Shown: one piece after another, positions 22,449 through 34,869 of the stretch
Layout of the letters: every line of letters starts with the position of its first letter
Numbering within the stretch: position 1 is the stretch's first letter
NCBI GenBank assembly: GCA_963971285.1
Contig: OZ020251.1
Span: forward strand, 5,394,001 to 5,458,000
Length of the DNA stretch: 64,000 nt
Source: Astropecten irregularis
Taxonomy: Eukaryota > Echinodermata > Asteroidea > Paxillosida > Astropectinidae
Direction of reading: 5' to 3'
The notes under the pieces: generated by a model
Seen by the model: only the letters and a program-made list of their open reading frames with translations
Told to the model about the DNA's origin: nothing
Databases searched by the model: none
Made by a program: the position numbers and the translations under genes

Positions 22449-25093
22449 ATGGCAAACATTCGTCAGAATTACCATGAGGAGAGCGAGGCTGCAATCAACA
22501 AGCAGATCAACCTCGAGTTGTACGCTTCCTACGTGTACCTGTCCATGGTAAGTCAAGTATTCCATTTTGTGCGGGGTTGAACATTTCTTCGTCGTTGTTT
22601 TACACCCATTTTGGGCACGTTCCGTACAATTGCAATAAAAATTGTATCCGTCAAAATAACCGCTAAAGTATACTTAATGATTTCGAAGAGAAGACGTCGA
22701 GGTTAGCGTATCATTTCATCCTTAAAATTGATCATTTCTAACCTCGTTTGCCACCTGAAAATCTTCGGCCGCGGAATTTTTATTGACGCCATTATGGAAC
22801 CTCTGCCCACGTCACGTGTTCGATCTCGTGACGCGTAGGCCTATAACGCGCCATAGTACATTGGGGTCAGAGTGCGGGTTTTATTTACATAATGGAGATT
22901 AAAGATTGAAATCTCTTTAGTTAGTTCGTTTACGATCGATAAAAACAGGCTTGTCGGACCAATAATACTGTCAATTTTTAAGCAGTTGTAATAAAGGTTT
23001 GTGAATGTCATCCATTTTTTTTTTACTGTTTCTTTATTTGGTTGAGAATTTCTAGTCCGAGTAACTTGGACCCTAAAAATCGCCTTTTTTAACATTTGGA
23101 CATGGTCTGGCGATAGTAGGGTCCAAGTACCTTGTTTGCATTTTACCTACAAGAGCTCCATTTTGCAATGTTTTGCCTCTACCCTGAGTCAAAATCCTGT
23201 GATTTCACCTCCAAAACGATCCCAAAATTTCTCATGCGGCCAGCTATGGACCAAGGAAGAATTGGAGATTCCAATAATGACAAGGTTTACTCACATTTTT
23301 TGAAGAAAAGATCGTTTTTTTCCATAAAAATGGGCACAGAGACCTCATATTCCTGAGCACAGTGTCAGTTGGCTGAGCTGCCATGTTTAAATGCACATAG
23401 TGCATAGCATTGTATGGTTACCAGCTTTAGATGCACTGCATGCTGCATGCACTGAATGGTAACCGGGTACCAGTGTACAATTTGAAAACATGGCAGCCAA
23501 CTGCTCAGGAATATGAGGTCTCTGTGCCCATTTTTATGGAAAAAACGATCTTTTCTTCAAAAAATGTGAGTAAACCTTGTCATTATTGGAATCTCCAATT
23601 CTTCCTTGGTCCATAGCTGGCCGCATGAGAAATTTTGGGATCGTTTTGGAGGTGAAATCACAGGATTTTGACTCAGGGTAGAGGCAAAACATTGCAAAAT
23701 GGAGCTCTTGTAGGTAAAATGCAAACAAGGTACTTGGACCCTACTATCGCCAGACCATGTCCAAATGTTAAAAAAGGCGATTTTTAGGGTCCAAGTTACT
23801 CGGACTAGAGAATTTCATAGGCCTAAATAGTATGTGTGTTTTCAGTGTTTCTTCAGTTGTTGGAAAGAGTTTTGTAAACATTTCTTTTCCTGGTTCTTTC
23901 TCAAAGTTAGAGTCTAAGTTAAAGGCTAAGGACTTGTTTTTGTAAATATTTTTCTTTTTCTTGTATGGGCATATTCCACTCTGTCCCTCTGGTTAGCCTG
24001 GTACCCAGCTTCTTCAGTAAAGTAACTCACCTAAATATGACTCTTCATCTGTTGGGTCTGGGAACAAGACTAACCAGAGTGGATTTTGTGTGGGACTGAC
24101 AAAAGTGAAGGTTTTCCCTATTTCAGAGCATGTTGGTTTGTTATTAAATATAGAATGTTGTCATTTGTTTTGCACTTGCAGTCCTTCCACTATGACCACG
24201 TTGGCGTGCATCTTCCAGGAGCACACAAGTACTTCAAGGAGGCCTCCGATGAGGAACGTGAACACGCTCAGAAGCTGATGAAGTTCCAGAACCAGCGTGG
24301 AGGCACCATCGTCCTGCACGACATCAAGCGCCCGGAGAAGGACAACTGGGGTACCCTGAAGGAGGGCATCCAGGCAGCTCTGGATCTGGAGAAGCACGTC
24401 AACCAGTCTCTGCTGGATCTGCACAAGGTTGCCTCCAAGCATGATGATGCTCAGGTACGGTGGCGCAAATGTTCCAAGTTCTCTGATCCTTCTTTTTTTA
24501 AAACATCTTCAGAGACGATGTCAGACTCTAGCTTTTTTGTTAAGAGAAAATTTAAGTTCAAGGTAGGGAGTGTTAACCCAAACACCAACCAGGTCCATTG
24601 ACCAGAACTGGCAAAAGACAACATTATGCTCCTCTTGTAGAAGTGATATTTGCCTTGGAAGAACACAAAAAGAAACTTGCAGTGAAAGTTGACCTCTCTA
24701 TTGCTTGAGAATATTTCAGAAATCTTGGTGTTTATGAAATGCTTCCAAAATGTGTGGAAATTCAAATTGCTGCTTGATGAATGCATTTGATCACTTCAAA
24801 ATTATGAACTCCTAAACCAGTTTGGCTGAAAGTTTCCTCAGTTTGGTGTTATTTAAGAACTGGAAGATCAAATTCAAATGTTGCACTTAACTAGAAGTTA
24901 AGAATATGACTTTAAATTTGTGTGCTTTTTTCTTCTATCCTGTCTACAGATGGCCGACTGGATCGAGACTCACTTCCTGACTGAGCAAGTGGAGGCCATC
25001 CGTGAGCTGGGCGGACACCTGACTCAGCTGAATCGCGTCGGAGACGGACTGGGCGTCTACATGTACGACAAGGAGTCCCTCAACAGCTCCTAG
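22449..25093 (+). CDS. FTH: Ferritin heavy-chain type subunit
   Basis: Exons 22449-22547, 24182-24454 and 24950-25093 join in phase 0 to give 171 residues. The protein forms the 24-subunit cytosolic iron-storage shell and oxidises Fe(II). By human H-chain numbering all ferroxidase residues are present: Glu27 ([12 protein letters not shown]), Tyr34, Glu61/Glu62 and His65 ([10 protein letters not shown]), Glu107 (LDLEKHV) and Gln141 (LTEQVEAI). There is no signal peptide. Compared with the minus-strand paralogue, the intron after DIK is absent, so exons 2 and 3 are fused. Donors are gtaagt and gtacgg, and acceptors are cttgcag and tctacag. A TATA box and IRE precede the gene. Intron 1 holds a 755-bp Mutator-like foldback. 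Confidence 0.97.
23053..23807. mobile_element. Mutator-like foldback element in ferritin intron 1
   Basis: Arms of about 300 bp starting tagtccgagtaacttggacc are inverted and nearly identical; I noted one T-run length difference. They surround a centre that is itself palindromic. A perfect 9-bp duplication, gagaatttc, flanks it at 23044-23052 and 23808-23816. Very long terminal inverted repeats with a 9-bp target duplication are characteristic of Mutator-like elements. Mirror-image open frames at 23132-23356 (+) and 23534-23728 (-) are the same arm read twice, not genes. Confidence 0.9.
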
Positions 25094-26916
25094 ATGGCAA
25101 CCTCGCCCTCTCTCACCGAAAAGGCCGGCTAGCTTGACTTTTGGATTGATTTCTCACTGGCTGCTAAAAACATTACAGCAGTTAGTAGAATCGAAAACAG
25201 TTAAAATCAACTATAAACTGAATTCTGTTTTTGTTAGTTTTATTGTTTTTGATCCAAGATCTCTAAAAGCATCTAGCTGGCCTCATTGATATAATTGGCA
25301 AGAGGCATATATGTAACCTTTAGTTAAATAACAGTATTGTACCTTCCTTAATCCTCCAAGTACACATAGATTCTCTTATGCACCAAATCTCTGACCAAAT
25401 ATCAAAACTTAACGCATTTTGTGGTGTTTCTTTACAGCCCACGCCAAGGAACAATTTAACTGACATCATCAATTTGATGTACTTTTGAGACAACTTGGTT
25501 TACATGATTTGTATGATTTATGCCACTCGGAAATTAAAAACTGGACAAAGCTTGTGTGTTTCTTGCACACTTCACTACTGACAATAATCATTTGGGTTTT
25601 CCAATGCAAGACAATTATGAAATATCCTTGGAAGAAAGATCTGTTTCTCATGTTACTCCATATTTTGTAGTGAAATGCCTCTGGTTACTTGATTAAAAAA
25701 AAACTTTTTAAAAACTCTCCCTTTGGACAAGCAAAAAGACTGCTACAAAACCGAGTTCAACAGCTGGCAAGCTGCCTGGTTAGTTAACCTGCAAATTGGT
25801 CTCAAAACACAATACATTCCTGGTGATACTTGAAAATAAATTGCACAAATGTATTAATGTACCGTTCTTGCATTTTAAGTGGTTAAAACTGTCAAAGTTC
25901 TTAAACGTTATTCATGGGGGAAAAAAAATAAACCAAAAAAAATGTATCTGTTGGTGTGATTTAGTTATCATTATTTTTTGTGTAGTATGTATTAATTTGT
26001 GTGGATCAGCAGGGATGGCCTACACTACCATGATGTGCAGCGGAATCTGTAAAGGCCTTGAGCCAATGTTCATTGATAGTAATGATTGAGATTGAGATTA
26101 CCGGGAATGGGTCATGCACAAACTTTACTTGCCTATACCTAAACATCCTAACCAATGAACTTGAAATTGACATGTTCGTATTGAGCGCATTTGCTGTATT
26201 CTATTAAAATATGGACAGTACATGCAAATTAAAGGGTAGGTGGTACAATAGGGAGACACCAAAAAGTCTTCGTATTTGCAGATGTCTCCCAAATGTTGAC
26301 TTTTAGACGCTCAAGCGTCTCCACAATAATTTATGCAATTCAGAGATATTAATTGACATATCAGAAAGTGCCGTGTAGATAGGGAAACCGTTTCTGGGTG
26401 CAGTGGATACATGTATATTGTATTCCCCCCAAAATGGGGGAAGAGATCACAATGAGTTAAAATTCGGACTATGTCACATCCAGTACCAACTACTCTTCTT
26501 GTTATAGTAAAGACGTGAACTTTCTTTCTCATTAATTGTGTGACACAATGGCCCTCAAATACTTATAAAAACTAGAAAACTAGCCCTATATAAAATTATT
26601 TAACCTCCATTCATTGGGATTGAATGGATAATACAATATGCACTTCTTACTAAAAAAAAAAATCAGCACCGTCATGATCCACAGAATGAGAGGCAATGAA
26701 ACGGAAGGGCGCCCTCTCTAAACGAGAGGCCAGTTAATCTCTACAGCCAGACCGTACCAGTTAATTAATTGGAGCCTAGCCGACCAGGAAAAGGAATTAT
26801 AATATAATAAAATGATTTTATGCAAGAAAAATAATTAACCCCTGATGACTATTACGGGAAAAGTTTATATCCTATAATATCCTATACAAATTATGATTAA
26901 CTTCAATTTCAGCAGT
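25094..26916. other. 3' UTR and flank of the + ferritin gene
   Basis: AT-rich sequence with no further exon. An AATAAA at 25835-25840 is a possible polyadenylation signal about 740 bases after the stop. Otherwise nothing is recognised. Confidence 0.45.
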
Positions 26917-27032
26917 TTAAAGGTTATTGTTCACAGATTAACGTATAACTTACAGGGTATGAAGATTGTGCTGGTAGAAACATGCTGTTAAAATATTTCC
27001 GCCTGAAATGGTGTATTTATCCAGAGTTTTTC
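26917..27032. repeat. Partial 'aaaggttattgttc' MITE copy
   Basis: Shares gtataacttacagggtatgaag and gctgttaaaatatttccg with the family. Only about 115 bp remain. Confidence 0.55.
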
Positions 27033-28897
27033 GGAACTAGAGATAGATGCTATGTGTTGCGTCTGGCCAGATGAAAGGAAAGGGGCTACCTGTACATTTT
27101 ATAGATGTTGTGGCGCATCCTGGAAGGGGGGGGGGTTGTTGGAAGCATGATGGGTATAGACATGTGCAAATCCTATTATGCGTGGATATCTCAACAATAA
27201 TGAACATTCTAAATAACTTCCTAGGGCCCTTGTTTTTTTTTGTACGTGTTTGAATTGTGCTTAAAACAAACGTTTACATGGTGTTCTTGAGGTGAAGGAT
27301 ATGCAGGATGGTAAGAATGTGGATAAGATATCCCTCCCCGCCAGTGACCAATAAAAGACAATGACACCATGGACCGTGTGTTGAGTGGCCTGACATAAGA
27401 GTAACGTTTATATTTGGGAAAAGTCTGTTGACCTCCGAAGTATATACAGTATTTAAGATAATTATTTATTTTTTTTTATCAATGAGGGTCCAAACGTGAA
27501 GCATTTGTGGAGGAGTACATGTATGATCCAGCAGGAAGTATACTCCCCTCGCAATGGCGATTGCTTCATTGACATAATTCGATATAATGTATGTCATCAC
27601 TCACAAGTGAAGCAAGTATGGGAGCAAGGGAACAACTCTCGAGAGGAGTATGGCGGAAGTGTCGTGGCAGTATTGGGATGCCCTTATAGGTACACTCCCC
27701 TGGAGAGTGTACCTATAAGGGCAATGTGAACATCAGAATTCTGCACCAGATGCATGCGTATTTACTGTACGGTGTAAATTAATGACCCGAAATTTCCCGA
27801 TATTTGAGTATACTTTGGCGTTATAAATCAACATTTTCTCTAAGCATGACAGGCTGCTGAATTTGGTACGAGATGAACACGTAGGGTAAATGTGCCATGA
27901 TTCGGACACTTAAGCAATTTTGGATTATTTGACCTTCTTAATGTTTGTTTCTCTCAACTATTTTCACTTATAAACAACAAAGTGTAGTTATTATATCCAG
28001 GTTGATATTTTATGAAAGTTTTTTGTGTCCTTGAAATGAAATTGACTTGAAACATAACCTTAATTTTTACCATGATTCGGACATACATGAAAAAATGCTG
28101 AAAAAACATGCCTTGCAAAGTAAATAATACCTCATCAATGCAGTGGGCAAATTCTTAAGTTGCCACCATTTATTTTCCCAAAAAAGTGTCATTTGACTGC
28201 TCAGAACTCAAAAAAGAAAATTGGTGCATGGACACATCCAGGACTTATTTTCAGAGTTTTTGAAGGCAATGCCCTGATAAAAACGGGCCATTTCAGCCAT
28301 ATCGTGAAATTGGACTCCATTCCGTCCGTGTGCTCCCGTGCGCACGACTCTAGTGTGTACAAAGTCAATGGCGTAGATATTAGACTCCAGCCATTGACGA
28401 AATGAACGGCAGTCAATGGAGTGGAGTGTAAATTCGGGAGATGCCGGCATTTCTTCTAAAATGGAACATACACAAGCCACAAAATTATTTTGGCATATTT
28501 TTTAGCGACTCTGGGGGCCTGGGTAGCATAAATCAATGGAGTGTCAAAAATCATGGCACATATACCTTGGCTTCTGGACAAGGAAATTTATGCAAGTTCA
28601 AATTGGCAACGCAGCTCTCCATAATTTGGACCTTGATGGTATTATTGATGAACAGAATATACCAGTTTCATATAAAAAAATCCTGTTAAATTTAATTAAT
28701 TTTCTGTGTTTTTAAATAATGCATTTTCTCACAACCCTATTTTTAACAGGGCTCTTAAGTTGAGGATCACCCTTTTTTTTTAACTTGAGGTTGCGCCCCA
28801 ATTTCCTATCAGAAAATGTGACATTTTATAATAGGAATTGGATCATGTAAAGTATGTGGCACCGTTCTTTAGTCTAATAGGCCCTAGTGCACCTATC
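27033..28897. other. Intergenic, no gene seen
   Basis: About 1.9 kb with short open frames lacking homology or splice context. A strong hairpin at 27679-27722 is listed separately. Confidence 0.4.
27679..27722. repeat. Perfect short inverted repeat
   Basis: Arms gcccttataggtacactc and gagtgtacctataagggc are perfect 18-bp inverted copies separated by 7 bases. Confidence 0.85.
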
Positions 28898-29138
28898 GGA
28901 AAGAATTCCACTGATGACCATAATTTGTGCACAACTCTATAGAACCAACAGAGGGCGTTTTGAGCAAACTGGCTTTGTACAGTTTGTAGGTAAAAGAACC
29001 CTATAAAACTCACTTTTCAGATATTCTACGCAAGTTTCCCACACCTGAAATTGAGGTTTATCATAATTTGTATCCAATAAGTTAACTCTTGGAGGATATA
29101 ATCCTTTTTCCGTAATGGTGATCAGTGGAATTCTTTCC
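28898..29138. repeat. MITE with ggaaagaattccactgat ends
   Basis: The left end ggaaagaattccactgat is matched by atcagtggaattctttcc on the right. A relative is at 33304-33527, and a single end occurs near 17439. Confidence 0.8.
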
Positions 29139-29489
29139 CATTTGCATTTGCACATTTCCGAGCATCCGAATGCTTCCGAAAACGTTGCTTCCGAAGACCT
29201 GCCGAAGATGACGTTCGTTGTGACGTCACAGGTCATTTAAATAAAGTAATAAAATCCACTTTTTGGCTCAGGTACATATTGTTTCGTATTTTTTTCAGCG
29301 TTTCCAACCCTCTTGAAACCATTCTAAGGCGTTCCATGAGAAACAATGTCAAAATGTTGGCTACAACATACATATCTGGGGCATTTTTGGTCATTACCAG
29401 ATTTTTTTCTACGAAAGTAATTAAGAGTGTTCCGATAAAGCCCTAGTCGTGTGCAGCGCCACCTACCGGTGGTTCCGGGAACATTGCGT

Positions 29490-29724
29490 CAAGAAATTAG
29501 TAAAACAACGACCGAAAATCTTTTTGATCTTTTAAAAGATCAAAAATAAAAGAGAAAAGACTTTAGAAATACTGTGGCCGTTTTTCGCTGTTATCTCAAA
29601 AAGTGGGCAACGTATGGGACTGAAATTTACACAGATAAGTTTTACTGTATCTTCCTTGATATTTGTGCCCACGAATCTGTATTTCTTTGACAAAAACCAA
29701 AGTATGATACTACCTTTAAACACT
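29490..29724. repeat. Partial MITE, 'ccaaagtatgatactacctttaa' end
   Basis: Half-length copy in reverse orientation. It has a clear right end and an internal gatcttttaaaagatc palindrome. Confidence 0.8.
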
Positions 29725-30055
29725 GGGGCATGGGGTGGCATATCTCAAAAGTGAGTTTTAGCTTTACGGGGTTTTGACCTACAAAATGATAGGCCTAAAA
29801 AGCAGCGGCAACCATTTATCCCAAAACGCCCTCTGCTGGTTCCAGAGAGTTGTGTACAAGACAGTGATGGTCAACTATGCAAATTAATATAACTATCATA
29901 ATTGACTTGAACTGCTTAATTCAATTATTTTTATGCTCAGTGCATTTCTAGTCCAGGGATCCGGGTAATAATTCTCCCACTCAAAATTTGAAAGGACTTG
30001 GCGTACAGTATATGGTTTATGCAGCGAAGACAAAAGAAAAAGAGAATTCCTTACT

Positions 30056-30407
30056 TTTAAGGTATTATCATACTTTGATAGCATACCGAACTGACATAAA
30101 TCTTCACAGCTTTACCTATAACTACAGGGAATAAAGATGGTGACGGTAGAAACTGCATACCGATAATCAATATTTCTGCCCGAAATGCTGTACTTAATAT
30201 CCAGAAAAGAGTAAAACTATGACCAGTTATCAAAAATAAGAGCACAGATTTAAAAAAGAATAATACTGTGGCCGTTTTTCACTGTTTTCGAAAAACGTGG
30301 GCACCGTGGGGACTGAAATTTTCACAGATGACTGTCGCTGCATAGTATTGCACATGAATCTGCATTCTTAAAAAAAAAAAAAAAAAAAAGTATGATATTA
30401 CCTTTAA
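30056..30407. repeat. MITE, 'aaggtattatcatactttg' subfamily
   Basis: Near-full-length copy. A pure A run (about 30370-30389) lies just inside the right end, before gtatgatattacctttaa. Confidence 0.8.
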
Positions 30408-31410
30408 TGTCTGCTCAAGCTACACTGTCATTCCGAGGTGAGGTTAGCCTGAAAGTCCACGGACTGGTCTGGCCTGATGTCGTCGCGTGCCGGTCACTCG
30501 GCTCGGCAACACCGGCAGTCTCAGGGTTGTTGGCGCTGGCTTGCTGCTGCTGCCGGTTGCCGTATAGAACTACAGACGGGCTGGTTGACAAACGTTTTGC
30601 CCTTTCGAATCGGCAACATTGGAATATTTTGGGTGGTGGCGAGCCCCTAAGCCATGAGAGCAAGGACCAGAGGTGACCAAACCATAATGTGCATGTGGGT
30701 GCCCTCCATGATGTTGAGTTCCACCCATGCAGCCGTGAGCTATGTACCATGCATGTGCTGACACATTGTTGCCGAGTGACGGTTGTCTTGAACGTCTGCA
30801 ACCAAAAATCTGTTCCGCGTCCAGTACAATTATTCATGCAATTGAAAAATACACGCTCATTTTTGTTTACGTATAGCATATATACGCATAGTTCAAATTA
30901 CTCAACATTTACTAACAATGGCAAGTGACAAGGGACATTGAAGGAAAATTCCAGAGGAATTATTTCCCATCAATTCCACTGGCTCGCCGGCAATGTAACT
31001 GGGTTATAACTGGGCCGCTGAACTCCGTTTTAACTTTGGGGTTGACGATCGGTCTAGCGCCCCAGTTTAATGGGTCTTGGGATGGCCATCCCTGCTTTGG
31101 GGGGCGAGTTGTTGGATAAGGGAATTTGTTTATCAAAATAAAGGGAGAAACTATCTAAATGAAGACGGTGAAACGAATGCAGTCATTTCCAGAGACTATC
31201 GGGCGGAATTCTTCAACGAAAGTCTTAAAGTACACGCACCGAACCGAACCTTCGAGTTGTTTTATAGTGATAGTTTCTGACTGTATAGGTCTAGTCTAGT
31301 CCTAAACAGGTGCGGGCGTTCCCAGACACAATTTCAAAGCTACAGAATTAGTGTAAAAAGCTGGTTAATAATAATTGTCCAATATCCAGTAACATAAGAA
31401 CAAAACATCT
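30408..31410. other. Intergenic, no gene seen
   Basis: Long-ish open frames near 30415-30880 are present on both strands in somewhat GC-rich sequence. They lack recognisable domains or splice structure. Confidence 0.4.
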
Positions 31411-31650
31411 GGGGCCAATTTCATAAAACTGTTAAGCACAAAATTTTGTCAAGCATGACATTTCTGTCTTACTAAAAACAGGGTTAACAACCAAATGTCC
31501 ACCTGTTGTGTATCACTTGTGATTGTTCTTTGGCTGTTGTTCGCTGACCATGAATATGAAATGGAATTTTCAATGGTAGTTTGTTTTATTGGGCGAGACA
31601 TTTTTGTGCTAAGCACATTTTTGTGTTTAACAGTTTTATGAAATTGGCCC
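31411..31650. repeat. MITE, 'ggggccaatttcataaaact' family
   Basis: Ends ggggccaatttcataaaactg and cagttttatgaaattggccc are inverted copies. Relatives are at 39312-39555 and 56055-56475. Confidence 0.9.
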
Positions 31651-32125
31651 AAGTGTGAAGTTGTTTCAGAAGTTCTTTCCATTATTTCAGAGTAAATTAC
31701 ATGCACGGAACTTGACAATTTCGCGTGAAAGTCACTTTACCAAAAAATATTAGAAAAAAAAACCCCAAACAAAAACAAACAAAAAGACAAACGGGAAATA
31801 ATATAACATCAAATTAAGCTATCTTGGCAAAACTAACCAGTGTTTTATTGCCAAATAATGAATAGATTACACAATGATGATAATAACAACGACAAAACAT
31901 GACATTATGCTTTTAAATAAACAGCAAATAACAATACACGGAGTAGCTGAACCCTTGTCAAGCATCATAATAATTATGATATTATATTATATAATAAATT
32001 CATTTTTATAATAATAATAATAATCAGCATTTCATTCAAATACAGGTGGTTCAATGAAGGTTGCTTCCAATAAGCTCATATCGGAGGTTGTCTCTATGAT
32101 TACGTAACACTTAGTTGTTAACAAT
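31651..32125. other. Intergenic, simple AT-rich sequence
   Basis: Contains an A-rich tract (31740-31800) and ataataata microsatellite (31980-32025). No gene seen. Confidence 0.5.
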
Positions 32126-32902
32126 GGGTGCATTCGTTTAGCTCACATTGGTCAGCCCTTATTGGGAATTATGGAGGACGAAAAGTGGCCATCTGTTTTT
32201 CTGCTCTCAGAGTAGCAAAAAAACAGATTCTACGGTTTGGTTAGATGCAATTCTCTACTTTTCTTCTTTTTTGCTACCTCAAAAGCATATCGAATTTTTG
32301 TAGAAACTAACTTTTCTGCTTTTCTGCTACCGGAAAAGCAGATCTTAATTCGGCGGCCTAAAAGTGGCCCGTAGGCTTTTCTGCCTTCATAATAAAGAGC
32401 TACCGTTTCCTTTCCTGGGAACTGAAGACGATCGCCGTGAAAACCAATAATAACCATGGTCCTCCCTATATGAACGATTTCCCGATCAGGCTGTATATTG
32501 GATGATGGCTAGATGATTAATTAATTATGCTAATATAAATTATTCTTTGAGATGCGGTTCAGCGCTAGTAGAGTAGGGCGCGGTTATCTTTATGAAGGCT
32601 GAAAAGCCGATGGCCACTTTTCGGCCACCGATTTAAGATCTGCTTTTCCGGTAGCAGAAAAGCAGAAAAATTAGTTTTTACAAAAGTTAAAATCTGCTTG
32701 TGATGTAGCAAATTAGTAGAAAAGTGGAAAAGATAATCCAACAAAAACTTAAAATCTGCTTTTTGGCTACTCTGAGAGCAGAAAAACAGATGGCCACTTT
32801 TCGTCCTCCATAGGGAATGGTCGTGTTTTACTGCAAAACAAACGAGAGAATGGGGACGAGGTTGACTGGTGTCGACCCGGGGGAGCTAAACGAATACACC
32901 CC
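32126..32902. mobile_element. Outer MITE, 'gggtgcattcgtttagct' family, split by another element
   Basis: The ends gggtgcattcgtttagct and agctaaacgaatacaccc match an uninterrupted 129-bp relative at 44508-44636. In this copy a 643-bp element interrupts it after ...tattgggaat, and the remainder resumes gggaatggtcgtg. Confidence 0.9.
32170..32812. mobile_element. Foldback element nested in the outer MITE
   Basis: Inverted arms tatggaggacgaaaagtggc and gccacttttcgtcctccata extend inward through ctgtttttctgctctcagag and its complement. A 6-bp direct repeat, gggaat, flanks it (32164-32169 and 32813-32818), and the empty site has gggaat once. No transposase frame is present. Confidence 0.9.
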
Positions 32903-33303
32903 AGTAAAAGAGTTTGGTGTTAATAGTTGAGTTTGTCTATACCCATGGCCGCAAACGTCCCCCCATGCCCCACCCCTCGACCACGCCCATCCATGCCCAC
33001 CAAACCCATGAGAATAAGGCTGCTTTATAATATTATTTACACCACACAAATCCATCATGATCATGGCCATTTCACATTACAACATGCACACATTTTTTAT
33101 TTTTACATTTACCACTGAAAGTGCACTTGATAATTATCAATATCAGTATTACGTAGTCAATAATAATTACATGTATGAATGTGACTCATTCAGATCATTG
33201 GACTTGCTTTAAGTACTTTCACATCTTTACATTCACGGCACCAGTGGTTTAATACACAAGTCCCAGAATTTGTTTTTTTTTTACTTCACCATAAACTAGA
33301 TTT
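32903..33303. other. Intergenic, no gene seen
   Basis: No supported feature. Confidence 0.4.
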
Positions 33304-33527
33304 GGAAAAAAATTCCACTGACGGCCATTACGGGAAAAGGGTAACTTCTTCCAAAAGTTACCCTATTGGATGCAAGTCAAGTGTATAACACTGGGGTAGC
33401 TTATCTGAAAAGTGAGATTTTCCGGGTTTTACTTTTTTGACCTACAAATATTTATACACTTCGAATGCAGCGGCAGCCATTTTTCTCAAACCGCCCTCTG
33501 TCGGTGGCCGTCAGTGGAATTCTTCCC
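33304..33527. repeat. MITE with ttccactgacggcc ends
   Basis: The left end ttccactgacggccat is matched by tggccgtcagtggaa on the right. It also contains an inner ggtaacttcttcc/aagttacc inversion. Relative of 28898-29138. Confidence 0.85.
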
Positions 33528-33723
33528 ATAGAGGATACCCCTGGGGGTAAAGTTGTCTTCCATGGAACTTGTCTGAAGTGAACTTGGGTCAAAGCAAAAG
33601 ATTTGCCTAACTGCAAAAATAACCGTCAATCTTCAAGTATCAAGTTCCAGCATGGTACAAGACTGGTGTCAAGTTTACCAATAGAGAATGACAATTTCAA
33701 AGGTGAAATTTATCATCCTCTAG

Positions 33724-33948
33724 AAAAGCCTTTTCACACGACGCTAAAAAAAACTCTCAACAATTGAGAAATTCTCTCGTGGGTCTGGACCTCGGTCAAA
33801 ATCTCTCAAGGATTCACCAGGGACGTCGGTCACTCTCAAGCATTAATCCTTTCACATCACACGATGACACTTTTGTAAGATTTTGCAACCATGAGAGAAT
33901 TTCTCAATGGTTGAGAGTTTTATTTACCGCCGTGTGAAAAGGCCTTAC
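33724..33948. repeat. MITE with aaaagccttttcacacg ends
   Basis: The left end aaaagccttttcacacgacg is matched by cgccgtgtgaaaaggcctt. Inside it, aactctcaacaattgagaaa pairs with ttctcaatggttgagagttt. Confidence 0.85.
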
Positions 33949-34869
33949 CTCAACCCCGCCTCCCATGGGGTCCGGCCTTAATATTTTACCCAGTAAAAAG
34001 GGCTTTTATTTTCCATACTATACAGGCTCATACGAAATTGCAAAGATCTCATATCTATTATGAGTCATACAATTTTTGTGTTGCTGTCTAATAAATTACA
34101 AGCAAATAAATATTTCTTGATTCATTAATATTATTATTAATTTTTTTTTTTTACATGTTTTTTCTTTTAATATATAAAAAGTAAATAGTTTTATTTTTTA
34201 AATAGGCCTAAAGTACAGAGTTATTATATACAGAGTTTAATTATGCAATAGACGGCAATATTGGCAAATGTTCTGTAATCAACTAAAGGGACTGGGGACA
34301 AGTTTATGTTTCATTTGGCGCCAAAACTTCTACTTGAACATGATTTGATGAAGAGCTATAGTAGAGGGCGCTGTTTAAGCAGACTGCTGTAAGTCAAAGG
34401 GGCAGAATGAGCATTATCTGTTTTGAAATTTTCATTGTTCCTAAATAGTAAAAGAAAAGTAGGACTAATAGTAACTAGATGTGTGGTTGTAACATTATAG
34501 CTCATTAACAACAATATGAGATGAAAAGATTTTCAAAAATGTTCATTCTAGATTTTAAGATAATTATCTTTTATAGGCACATTAGGATAGACTCAAGAGA
34601 GTGAGTTGTCAAGTTAAATCTGTTCATAGCAAAGCGTTAAATTATCCGTTATTGTATTTTTACGCTGGGTTAGACGCGTAATTTCAACCCTTAGAAATCC
34701 AAACCAAGTTAACTTCAACAGTGGTCTGCTTTAGGAACTTGAAGATCTCCCTGGCTGAGATCAACAAACAGAAGTAAGTTTCACGAAGTAATGCATCTCC
34801 TTCTGCTGTCTGGGCCTTGAATCAAGCCTCCAGATGGAACTCAATTCATAGTTATCTGACTCAGTATAA
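33949..34869. other. Intergenic, no gene seen
   Basis: AT-rich sequence without a supported feature. Confidence 0.4.

Noticed and set aside
23132-23728. Two identical open frames on opposite strands ([11 protein letters not shown]...)
   Set aside because: They are the same transposon arm read in both orientations. There is no homology to known proteins and the frame breaks at a T-run length difference.
30415-30879. 154-residue minus-strand open frame
   Set aside because: No recognisable domain, low-complexity Cys/His composition and competing frames on the other strand.
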